Source of the DNA: Neptuniibacter sp048548695
GTDB taxonomy: Bacteria > Pseudomonadota > Gammaproteobacteria > Pseudomonadales > Balneatricaceae
Reading direction: 5' to 3' (one strand)
DNA: 64,000 nucleotides
NCBI RefSeq assembly: GCF_048548695.1
Contig: NZ_JBLYIF010000002.1
In this document: positions 34,475 through 42,401 of the stretch, in pieces
Position numbering within the stretch: position 1 is the first letter of the stretch
How the letters are laid out: each line of letters opens with the position of its first letter
Translations under genes and position numbers: made by a program
Notes under the pieces: model-generated
The model's database searches: none
What the model was told of the DNA's origin: nothing
Seen by the model: only the letters and a program-made list of their open reading frames with translations

Positions 34475-35593
34475 TTAGCGTTGGCCAAAGCGAGCCAGCT
34501 GCATCTCCTGCAGTCGGCTCAGGGTGCGGCGGAATGCGAAACTGAGAAAACCCTGTGGGTAAAGCTCTGTCATTGCCACCTCTGCTTCCAGCCAGAGCGG
34601 CACGCCGCGGTCATAACACTCATCCACCAGTGCGATGAACCGTCGTACTCCGTTATCCTTGATGGATTGTTTAGGTAATTGCCGGTCGCCGGTGGTTACC
34701 TGCAGGCAGGCATCTTCAGTACCGCGGGCAATGCTGGCGACCTGTTGCCCGGCACAAAGGCAGGGCAACTGACTGACAAAAATATGCTCAAACCGGTCAC
34801 AAAGTTCAATGTAGTCATTCGCCGCCAGTGGTGTTTCACAGAGTTGGGCATAACTGCACCACAGCACCTGCTGGCTGTGCTGTACCACGTCAAGGCGGTG
34901 ATGGTTGAGCGTGATGGGGTGCTGGCAGGTTGGGCTGTGACTCAGTTTGGCAAACCGCTCCGGCAGTAGGCTGTTAGCGCCGTGCTGTACCCAGTAACGC
35001 TGCAACGGGGTGCCCGGGTGCAGGCGATGATCTTCGCTGCCGTGGACTGCCACCACCTGCATATGCTGCTCGATGGCCGTAATGGTCGGCAGAAAACGGT
35101 CGCGGTGGAAACCGTCGGCATATAACTGTGCTGGTGGCTGGTTGGAGGTGGTCACAACCAGTGTGCCCTGTCTGAATAGCTGCTGCACCAGAGGCCCCAA
35201 TAGCATGGCATCACCGATATCACTGACAAAAAACTCATCCAGACAGAGTACCCGGATCTCTTGTGCCAGCGTATGCGCTAAGACCTGTAGCGGCTCTGGG
35301 GTGCCGGTTAACTGAAACAGCCGCCGGTGCACCCAGCGCATAAAGTGATGAAAGTGCTGGCGTCGGGCGGGTAACCTGAGGTTGTGATAAAACTGGTCCA
35401 TCAACCAGGTTTTGCCGCGCCCAACTGGTCCCCAAAGGTATACGCCTTGCGTCGGCTGTTCCGGCTGCTGATGTACAGCTAAAAAACACGCCTGCAGCAC
35501 TGCGACTGCATGCTGTTGAGCAGGGTCATCAATAAAACCTTCCGCAAGGGCCTGTTGATAGCTTTGCAGGGGAGAGTTCAGTATCTCTGGCAT
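34475..35593 (-). CDS. zapE: cell division ATPase ZapE (AFG1-like)
   Basis: A 372-residue AFG1/ZapE P-loop ATPase. Walker A is GPVGRGKT at about residues 52-59 (LWGPVGRGKTWLMD), followed by HFHHFMRWVH. Walker B is RVLCLDEFFVSD, and the sensor region contains TSNQPPAQLYADG, the family signature. ZapE acts at the constricting Z ring in E. coli and is related to a mitochondrial protein quality-control ATPase. The length is normal (about 375). Here it lies with MOSC and Sir2 genes rather than next to rplM-rpsI, a common location. Confidence 0.93.
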   Translation of the reverse strand: MPEILNSPLQSYQQALAEGFIDDPAQQHAVAVLQACFLAVHQQPEQPTQGVYLWGPVGRGKTWLMDQFYHNLRLPARRQHFHHFMRWVHRRLFQLTGTPEPLQVLAHTLAQEIRVLCLDEFFVSDIGDAMLLGPLVQQLFRQGTLVVTTSNQPPAQLYADGFHRDRFLPTITAIEQHMQVVAVHGSEDHRLHPGTPLQRYWVQHGANSLLPERFAKLSHSPTCQHPITLNHHRLDVVQHSQQVLWCSYAQLCETPLAANDYIELCDRFEHIFVSQLPCLCAGQQVASIARGTEDACLQVTTGDRQLPKQSIKDNGVRRFIALVDECYDRGVPLWLEAEVAMTELYPQGFLSFAFRRTLSRLQEMQLARFGQR

Positions 35594-35839
35594 CGGTTCA
35601 GCAGTGGTTGTCCGTCGGCAGCTCAGTCTAGGGCTTGCTCTGGATCGGGTAAAGTCGGCTGGCGCATCACGCCAGGCCTCATCTGCAATGTCCTGGCTGG
35701 TGGGGCCGGTTATATGTCTGTATAAGTGTCATTTGGGTGATGCTGGCCAGCGGCATATTCAATGGGTGTGATTTAGATAAAATTTTTCCCATATGCGGCC
35801 GATAACACCTCAGACTAGTTGTTCAATAAAGGCATCTTT

Positions 35840-37114
35840 GTGGCGTTACGTCGGTTAAGTCTGCTGCTTCCCATGCTTCTGCTGTTGCCAGGGGCTTATT
35901 TTGCGCTCAATCCGGTGGCCGCGCTGCCCGATGCGCAGCAGGCACTTATTGCCCTGATGCCCTATGTGCTTGGCCTGACGGTGGCCATGCTGGCGATCGG
36001 TTTTCGTCGCAGCCGAATACTGCTGGCAGCACTCAATCTCTGTGTTGCTTACGCGCTGATCCGGTGTGGTTTGCAAACCAGTCTGGATAATCCAGATGCC
36101 TATGTGCTGTTCAGTGCGCTCTCTCTGTTGTTACCCATGAATACGGCCTTGATTGCGCTGTTTAACGAGCGGGGTGTGTTTACTCCCACAGGGCTGCGGC
36201 AGTTGGCTTTGCTGACTCCGGGTTACCTGCTGATATTGCTGCTGGATGCTGGCAACTGGTTGGGTTACCTATTGCCCTGGTTGCCGATGTCGATGCTGGA
36301 AATGCTCTACCTGGAAACTTATCTGAGTCAGGCTGCGGCCTGGATCTTTGGCTTGTCGTTGCTGCCAGTGCTGGTTTCGCTCTATCTGCGTCGCGCCCCC
36401 GCGGATGCAGCGTTGCTGGCTTCGCTGGTGGCCGCAGTTGTGATGTTGCTGTGGTTTGACCGGCCACTGATATCAGCATTGTTTGTCTCTGCTGCGTTGC
36501 TGGTGCTGGCCACTGCTGTGATTCAGAGCTCTTACAGCATGGCATTTATTGATGAACTGACCGAAATTCCCGGGCGCCGGGCGTTGTATACCAAAATTAA
36601 TACCTTGGGCCGGGTGTATACCATCGCCATGATCGATATTGACCGGTTTAAGCAATTTAACGACCGCTATGGCCATGATACCGGTGACCAGGTGCTGCGT
36701 ATGGTGGCGGCAAAAATCGCCAAAGTGCAGGGTGGTGGTCGCGCATATCGCTACGGCGGTGAAGAATTTACTATTCTGTTCCCCGGTAAAACGGAGCCCC
36801 AGGCGCGACTGTATCTGGAAGAGGTGCGCGAGGTGGTTGCCAACTATCCCATGCGGATTCGCAGTCCCCAACGGCCTGAAGATACCAAGCAGGGCAAGCA
36901 GCAGCGGAATCAGGTGGATGCTAGTGAGGTGGTTAAAGTGACCATCAGTATTGGCTTCTGCGAGAAGGCTGAGCACCACCAGGATGCCGATGAAGTGATA
37001 AAAGAGGCGGATCAGGCGTTGTACTCTGCCAAGAAAGCCGGGCGAAACTGCACCCGTTCAGCTGGGGAAAAGGGTAGCCGGGGGATGGCCAGCTACCGCA
37101 AAAGTAACGTCTGA
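35840..37114 (+). CDS. membrane-anchored diguanylate cyclase
   Basis: A 424-residue protein with seven or eight hydrophobic helices in the first 235 residues and a GGDEF domain at about 240-410. The catalytic signature reads RYGGEEFTILFPG, so it should make c-di-GMP. No RxxD inhibitory site lies five residues upstream (sequence GGGRAYRYGG), so product inhibition at the I-site is not expected. GTG 35840 is chosen because AAAGG lies nine bases upstream; a TTG at 35819 would add seven residues without a ribosome site. The ligand of the membrane sensor is unknown. It is convergent with the SRPBCC gene. Confidence 0.9.
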   Translation: MALRRLSLLLPMLLLLPGAYFALNPVAALPDAQQALIALMPYVLGLTVAMLAIGFRRSRILLAALNLCVAYALIRCGLQTSLDNPDAYVLFSALSLLLPMNTALIALFNERGVFTPTGLRQLALLTPGYLLILLLDAGNWLGYLLPWLPMSMLEMLYLETYLSQAAAWIFGLSLLPVLVSLYLRRAPADAALLASLVAAVVMLLWFDRPLISALFVSAALLVLATAVIQSSYSMAFIDELTEIPGRRALYTKINTLGRVYTIAMIDIDRFKQFNDRYGHDTGDQVLRMVAAKIAKVQGGGRAYRYGGEEFTILFPGKTEPQARLYLEEVREVVANYPMRIRSPQRPEDTKQGKQQRNQVDASEVVKVTISIGFCEKAEHHQDADEVIKEADQALYSAKKAGRNCTRSAGEKGSRGMASYRKSNV

Positions 37115-37117
37115 AGT

Positions 37118-37588
37118 TTAGTTATACAGGTCGCTCAGGTGCTCAAGACCTGCCTTGTAGACACCGCGAATCGTGCTGGCGGCTTCTTCATCACTGGCCC
37201 CAGAGGCATCAAAGCTGGATGACCAGGTCACCAGACTACCGTTCTCAGTCGCACTGACTGCAATGCTTGCTTCATAACTTGCGACTGGCAGGGGGGATTC
37301 GTCGATCCGGTAGCTGTACGAGTGTGCCTCATTGTCCTGACTCAACAGGGTTTCACTGATGGTGGCACCATTACCCAGTGTGAGTATGCGACCGGTGTCT
37401 GAGGTTGACTGGCTTTTGATCACGGCAGGATGCCAGCGATACAAGCCATTGAAGTCCCCCACCAGTGCCCAGACGGCAGCTGGCTTGGCATTTAACTGAA
37501 CAGATTCGGTTACGGCAATGTTGCCAGCGGCTAAAGCCTGGCCGCTGATCAGGGCGCTCAGTAGGAGAGCATTACGTAAGCTATGCAT
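37118..37588 (-). CDS. exported SRPBCC (START-like) family protein
   Basis: A 156-residue protein with a signal peptide ending near AALAAG (about residue 21) and an SRPBCC/polyketide cyclase-like hydrophobic-pocket fold. The typical N-terminal pattern for the family is present (VTESVQLNAKPAAVWALVGD followed by LYRWHPAV). Most family members are cytoplasmic, so export is notable. Its upstream region carries the GGGTAATTTGCCC site shared with the quinoprotein cluster, which suggests co-regulation. The ligand is unknown. Confidence 0.8.
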   Translation of the reverse strand: MHSLRNALLLSALISGQALAAGNIAVTESVQLNAKPAAVWALVGDFNGLYRWHPAVIKSQSTSDTGRILTLGNGATISETLLSQDNEAHSYSYRIDESPLPVASYEASIAVSATENGSLVTWSSSFDASGASDEEAASTIRGVYKAGLEHLSDLYN

Positions 37589-37680
37589 GGGGTAACTCCA
37601 TATTATTGTTGTTGGTCAATCGTCCTTCTGACGATAGCACTTCTTGGATTGGTTAGGTGCTGTAAATATTTCGTTAAACC

Positions 37681-37695
37681 CGGGTAATTTGCCCG
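37681..37695. promoter_or_regulatory. imperfect 7-1-7 palindrome upstream of the SRPBCC gene
   Basis: CGGGTAA-T-TTGCCCG, one base from a perfect palindrome and 13 of 15 bases identical to the perfect copy at 30914. It lies 93 bases upstream of the SRPBCC start on the minus strand and just outside the glcB terminator. Confidence 0.45.
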
Positions 37696-37714
37696 ATCGC
37701 CGGTTAGCGGGTAC

Positions 37715-37743
37715 AAAAAAGGCCGCTAAACAGCGGCCTTTTT
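37715..37743 (-). terminator. terminator of glcB
   Basis: AAAAAGGCCGCT (37716-37727) pairs with AGCGGCCTTTTT (37732-37743) around loop AAAC. On the minus strand it ends in a U run 18 bases after the glcB stop codon, and it could also function on the plus strand. Confidence 0.9.
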
Positions 37744-37761
37744 ATCGCAAGGGCTTAACCC

Positions 37762-39939
37762 TTATGCGCCAAACTTGGCTTTGGCTTCAATACGACGACG
37801 GTGCAGGACCGGCTCGGTGTAACCGTTTGGCTGCACGGTGCCTTCAAACACTAGTTCGCAGGCAGCAGCAAAGGCCACGCTGTCATCGAAGTTAGGTGCC
37901 ATCGCACGGTAAGTCGGATCGCTGGCGTTCTGACGGTCAACAACCGCCGCCATGCGCTGCATGGTTTCCAGTACCTGCTCCTTGGTGCAAATGCCGTGGT
38001 GTAGCCAGTTGGCGATGTGCTGGCTGGAAATACGCAGCGTTGCACGGTCTTCCATCAGGCCTACATCGTTGATATCTGGCACTTTGGAACAGCCGACACC
38101 GGAATCGATCCAGCGAACCACGTAGCCCAGGATGCCCTGTGCGTTGTTGTCCAACTCCTGCTGAATCTCTTCAGCAGACCAGCTTGGGTTGCTCTCAACC
38201 GGGATGGTCAGAATATCGTCCAATGACGCGCGGCCACGGGATTTCAGTTCTTCCTGACGGGCAAAGACATCGACCTTGTGGTAGTGCAGTGCGTGCAGGG
38301 TAGCCGCGGTTGGTGATGGCACCCATGCAGTGTTGGCACCGGACAGCGGGTGGCCGATCTTGGCATCCAGCATGTTGGCCATCTGATCCGGAATTGGCCA
38401 CATGCCTTTACCGATCTGGGCGCGACCGCTCAGGCCACAGGCCAGACCGTTGTCGACGTTCCAGTTTTCGTAAGAACTGATCCAGGCAGCCTGTTTCATG
38501 TCGCCTTTGCGGATCATCGGGCCGGCTTCCATGGAGGTATGGATCTCGTCACCGGTACGGTCAAGGAAACCAGTGTTGATGAACACCACACGCTCTTTGG
38601 CAACGCGGATACACTCTTTCAGGTTGACGGTGGTACGACGCTCTTCGTCCATGATACCCATCTTCATGGTGAAGCGGTCCAGGCCCAGTGCGTCCTCGAT
38701 GCGACCGAACAGTTCGTTGGCAAACGCCACTTCTTCCGGACCGTGCATCTTCGGTTTAACGATGTACATGGAACCGGTGGTGGTGTTGCTGAACTGGCCG
38801 TTGCCCTTGATGTCGTGGATCGAGATCAGGGTAGTCACCATGCCGTCGATGATACCTTCCGGTACTTCATTGCCGTCTTTGTCCAGAATCGCCTCGTTGG
38901 TCATCAGGTGACCCACGTTACGCACGAACATCAGGCTGCGGCCTTTCAGGGTTACAGTAGCGCCGTCAAGACCGGTATATTCACGGTCGCCGTTGATGGT
39001 ACGGGTGAACGACTTGCCACCTTTACTGACTTCTTCAGTCAGATCGCCTTTCATCAGCCCCAGCCAGTTGCGGTAAACCAGAACCTTATCGGCGCTGTCT
39101 ACAGCAGCAACGGAGTCTTCACAGTCCATGATGGTGGTCAGGGCTGATTCCATCACGATGTCTTTAATACCGGCCGCATCGTCTTTACCGATCAGGCTGT
39201 CACGGTCGATCTGCACTTCAAAATGCAGGCCGTTGTTTGCCAGCAGGATGGAATCTGGCGCAGCAGTATCGCCCAGGTAGCCTGCCAGTTTTTCCGGCTG
39301 AGCCAGTCCGGTTTCGCTGCCGTCAGTCATGCTGACAACCAGTTTGCCGTCTGTAATGGTGTAACCGACGGAATCCTTGTGTGAGCCAGTCGCCAGTGGC
39401 GCAGCGTCATCCAGGAAGTTACGTGCGAATTCGATAACCTTGGCACCACGCGCCGGGTTGTAGTCGGCGGTTTTTTCAGCGCCACCCTCTGCGGAGATAG
39501 CATCGGTGCCGTACAGTGCATCGTATAGGCTGCCCCAGCGAGCGTTCGCCGCGTTCAGAGCGAAACGGGCATTCATGACCGGGACTACCAACTGTGGGCC
39601 AGCCATAGTGGCCATTTCAGGATCAACGTTGGCGGTTGTCGCAGTAAAATCTTCGCCTTCCGGCAGCAGGTAGCCGATCTCGGTCAGGAAAGATTTGTAG
39701 GCTGCCAGATCAAACGCCTGACCCTTGCGGGCGCGGTGCCATTCATCGACCTGTGCCTGGATAGCGTCACGCTTGGTCAGCAGCTCACGGTTACGTGGTG
39801 CCAGTTCATGCACAATGGCATCAAACCCGGACCAGAATTGTTCGCTGGTTACGCCGGTACCCGGCAGTGCTTCGTTGTTTACGAAATCATACAGAGCCTG
39901 TGCGACCTGCAGGCCACCGCTCGTTACCCTTTGACTCAT
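37762..39939 (-). CDS. glcB: malate synthase G
   Basis: A 725-residue monomeric malate synthase (E. coli GlcB has 723). It condenses glyoxylate with acetyl-CoA to malate in glyoxylate and glycolate use. The typical N-terminus (MSQRVTSGGLQVAQ), the long insertion domain around 130-300, and the barrel segments (ALTTIMDCEDSVAAVD, MIRKGDMKQAAWI, GCSKVPDI) are present. ATG 39939 is chosen by family alignment; 34 upstream in-frame codons run through a hairpin and are not conserved. It stands alone, with no glcDEF or aceA in the window. Confidence 0.97.
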   Translation of the reverse strand: MSQRVTSGGLQVAQALYDFVNNEALPGTGVTSEQFWSGFDAIVHELAPRNRELLTKRDAIQAQVDEWHRARKGQAFDLAAYKSFLTEIGYLLPEGEDFTATTANVDPEMATMAGPQLVVPVMNARFALNAANARWGSLYDALYGTDAISAEGGAEKTADYNPARGAKVIEFARNFLDDAAPLATGSHKDSVGYTITDGKLVVSMTDGSETGLAQPEKLAGYLGDTAAPDSILLANNGLHFEVQIDRDSLIGKDDAAGIKDIVMESALTTIMDCEDSVAAVDSADKVLVYRNWLGLMKGDLTEEVSKGGKSFTRTINGDREYTGLDGATVTLKGRSLMFVRNVGHLMTNEAILDKDGNEVPEGIIDGMVTTLISIHDIKGNGQFSNTTTGSMYIVKPKMHGPEEVAFANELFGRIEDALGLDRFTMKMGIMDEERRTTVNLKECIRVAKERVVFINTGFLDRTGDEIHTSMEAGPMIRKGDMKQAAWISSYENWNVDNGLACGLSGRAQIGKGMWPIPDQMANMLDAKIGHPLSGANTAWVPSPTAATLHALHYHKVDVFARQEELKSRGRASLDDILTIPVESNPSWSAEEIQQELDNNAQGILGYVVRWIDSGVGCSKVPDINDVGLMEDRATLRISSQHIANWLHHGICTKEQVLETMQRMAAVVDRQNASDPTYRAMAPNFDDSVAFAAACELVFEGTVQPNGYTEPVLHRRRIEAKAKFGA

Positions 39940-39965
39940 AGTGATATTGCCCCAGTTGTAGTAAC

Positions 39966-39996
39966 ACGGTTCGGGTCCGAGGCGACCGGGAACCGT
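39966..39996 (-). promoter_or_regulatory. hairpin in the glcB leader
   Basis: Outer arms ACGGTTC (39966-39972) and GAACCGT (39990-39996) and inner arms GGTC (39974-39977) and GACC (39984-39987) form a bulged hairpin 27 bases upstream of the glcB ATG. There is no T run. The rest of the 39940-40277 interval holds no gene I can support; it must contain the glcB promoter and the start of the hydrolase transcript. Confidence 0.4.
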
Positions 39997-40277
39997 ATTT
40001 TTAAGTAGAAATAGTGACTTGCCGAATGCCTCGAAGCTCATGCTCTATCCCGAGCGTAGACCAGCGAGATGGTGCCTTTTAGCGGGTGCTGGTGCAGAGC
40101 GAAACCCCCGGCTTTATGCGATGCAACATTACCCCAAACTGATCAAAATGTCGCCCCCTGCACGGCGTATACCCAGTATTTAGCTAAGTTATATAGGAGA
40201 TTTACAGCTATCCTGTAGCAAATAAAGGGCATTCGCCGGTACGGCAGTGTCACTGCGTTGTTATGGAATAGAACTGC

Positions 40278-41213
40278 ATGAATACTCTGAATCGTGCTGA
40301 ATTGCTGCAGCAGCTTCCAGCTCTGGCGTTGACGCCACTGTCCGGCCTGGCACCTCAGCTCCAGAGCTATCTCAAGTTCTATGGACTGGCCGATCTGGCG
40401 CAGGGCTACAGCCTGGAATTGGGCTTACTTGAGTGTGCCGGAATCGATACTGCGGTGCAGTATTACCAGCAACCTGCAAAGAGTCGGGGCACGGTGCTGG
40501 TGGTGCATGGTTATATGGACCATATGGGATTGTATGGTCACCTCATCCGGCACCTGTTGCACCAAGGCTATGATGTGATGTGTTATGACCTGACCGGCCA
40601 TGGCCTGTCGGCAGGTGAGGTGCTGCATATCCACGACTTTAGCCATTATGCCCAGCAGCTGGCTGATTTGATCAACCAACTGCAACCGCAGATCAGCGAA
40701 CCACTCTCCCTGCTGGGGCAGAGTACCGGTTGCGCGGTCATCATGGCGCAGCAGGTGTTAACACTGCCGTTATCGCTGCAGGTACAGCAACGTATTCTGC
40801 TGGCGCCGCTGGTACGTCCGGCCATGTGGCGCAGTATCAAACGGCGTTACCCGTGGTTGCGGCGCATGTTCAAGCAGGTGCCACGTAAATTTACCCAGTG
40901 CAGCCATGACCTTGCATTCCTCACGTTTCTGGAACAGCATGACCCGCTGCAGTATCGCCAGATTCCAATGAGCTGGGTAGGCGCGATGTTGAATTTTGGC
41001 GATGCGCTGGAGCAGCAGTCAGCCCTGCCGGGCCCGGTAAGGGTGGTTCAGGGGGATGCGGATAAAACGGTGGATTGGCAGTACAACTTGCCGGTGTTGC
41101 AGCGGGTCTATCCGCAGTTGGAGGTTTGTATGGTGCCGGGTGCGCGGCACCATTTGGTGAATGAGAGTGAGGAATATAGGGGGAGGGTGTTTGAGCAACT
41201 CTTCAATTGTTAA
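40278..41213 (+). CDS. alpha/beta hydrolase, lysophospholipase-like
   Basis: A 311-residue S33/monoglyceride-lipase-type alpha/beta hydrolase. The oxyanion-hole strand reads VLVVHGYMDHMGLYG; the nucleophile elbow is LLGQSTGCA with the Ser in GxSxG; the late Asp is in QGDADKTVDW, and the His in PGARHHLVNE completes the triad. No signal peptide is seen, so it is cytoplasmic. It resembles PldB-type lysophospholipases. ATG 40278 gives a normal start. The gene downstream is the AT-richer GIY-YIG gene on the opposite strand. Confidence 0.88.
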   Translation: MNTLNRAELLQQLPALALTPLSGLAPQLQSYLKFYGLADLAQGYSLELGLLECAGIDTAVQYYQQPAKSRGTVLVVHGYMDHMGLYGHLIRHLLHQGYDVMCYDLTGHGLSAGEVLHIHDFSHYAQQLADLINQLQPQISEPLSLLGQSTGCAVIMAQQVLTLPLSLQVQQRILLAPLVRPAMWRSIKRRYPWLRRMFKQVPRKFTQCSHDLAFLTFLEQHDPLQYRQIPMSWVGAMLNFGDALEQQSALPGPVRVVQGDADKTVDWQYNLPVLQRVYPQLEVCMVPGARHHLVNESEEYRGRVFEQLFNC

Positions 41214-41241
41214 CGGTTATTTTAGGCGTAAAAATAAAACC

Positions 41242-41820
41242 TTACTCATTGATAGCTATATGTTTCTTCTTGTCAGTCCGCTCGATTTTTCCCTCGTTCA
41301 TTAGGATGCCCAAAATACTGTAACTCAGATAATCCTTCGAACCCCCGCCGTAATCTGATTGAAGTCCTAGATATTTAGCTGCATCGGCATTTCCAATTCC
41401 GTTAGGGTTCGCCTTTGCTAACTCCATCACCGCAGATTTTAAAAACTCTAATCCCATTTGGGCGCGTTCATAACAGCCTTCTGGAATATTGATTTTAATC
41501 TTTTTGGAAATCGTATTTGGGTTGGGTTTTATCTTGTTTGTTAAGAGCCCCCCATGGTTACGGATTCCAAATGCCGCGATTAACTCAGCTTCGATTTTAA
41601 GAGCTTGTTCTTCGGTTAGATTGTCGGCAATGACAGTGTGTAAAACATTGAGGCCTGATTCATGTATTTGCTGAATAACATACCCTTTCTCAGAATCATC
41701 GATTTTGGATTGATGTTCCCAAGCACGATTTCCTGTGCCTTTACCGATATAAAACGCTTTCGCAGGTTTTTCTCGTGGATCTTTAAGCGCGTATACATAA
41801 AAAGGGTTTTGGTGCGGCAC
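41242..41820 (-). CDS. GIY-YIG nuclease-domain protein (LEM-3-like)
   Basis: A 192-residue protein. The N-terminal GIY-YIG domain covers residues 5-100: VYALKDP provides the GIY-like strand and AFYIGKGTGNRAWEHQ the YIG strand with the conserved Arg and His. A Glu in IEAELIAAFG follows at the active site. This is the LEM-3-like branch found in small bacterial proteins. The C-terminal 80 residues may form a winged helix (GIGNADAAKYLGLQ, then LSYSILGILMNEGKIER). Codon use is AT-richer than the neighbours, and repetitive non-coding DNA adjoins it, suggesting acquisition. The target DNA is unknown. Confidence 0.82.
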   Translation of the reverse strand: MPHQNPFYVYALKDPREKPAKAFYIGKGTGNRAWEHQSKIDDSEKGYVIQQIHESGLNVLHTVIADNLTEEQALKIEAELIAAFGIRNHGGLLTNKIKPNPNTISKKIKINIPEGCYERAQMGLEFLKSAVMELAKANPNGIGNADAAKYLGLQSDYGGGSKDYLSYSILGILMNEGKIERTDKKKHIAINE

Positions 41821-41879
41821 GTTGGAATCTCCATTTTCCTTATATCTTTAAGGAATTATTTGCAGGTCTTTTCTGCGTA

Positions 41880-42400
41880 GTCAAACCTTTCATTTTTCCG
41901 CCCTAAGGCGGGTTAAGCCCTTTGGGCGGCCAAAGGTCTTAACAATCTAAAGCCGCCCCGCTGCTGGGTCGCTACGCGACTTCCCTGCGCGATTCGGTCG
42001 TAAGCGCGGGCGAAGAACTCGGCCTTCGGCCTCAGACAGCTCCGCCCTCAATTCGCTTACAACCTGCATTGCTCGGCAGCGCAAAAGGGGAAGGGGTGCT
42101 ACATCCATGCTGCGGAGGACATCGGATTATTGAGGTTGGCACGGATAAATTCCCTCTTCACCGACGTCGAGTACCTGTGCCCTATGGGCAACGCAGCGTA
42201 AAGCGGATCAGATGGCCAGCATGTTTGAGCGCAGCGAGTTCTGGTTGTCCCGCGTTCAGCGAGTAGCGCAGGGTACCCGTGCGGCGGGCAAGGCGCGGGG
42301 CGGTGGAGAGATTGTTAAGGGAGGGTGCAGCCGCACGCTCTTAACTCCACGTCAGTGGAAAAAGAGATTACCCAGCAAAAAAAAACAATGGAAGCAAATA
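41880..42400. repeat. non-coding, repeat-like accessory segment with 11-bp inverted repeats
   Basis: About 520 bases with no credible gene. CTTAACAATCT (41938-41948) and AGATTGTTAAG (42309-42319) are exact inverted repeats 360 bases apart. Nested dyads occur at the left end (CGCCCTAAGGCG near 41899; AAGCCCTTTGGGCGG). GC-rich phrases (CTCGGCCTTCGGCCTCAGACAGCTCCGCC at 42018-42046, described in parts) resemble dispersed intergenic repeats of gammaproteobacteria. No target duplication is evident. It may be a MITE-like element or a decayed island end. Confidence 0.5.
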
Positions 42401-42401
42401 C

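Noticed and set aside
41880..42400. CRISPR array
   Set aside because: No regular direct repeats with unique spacers occur here or elsewhere in the window.
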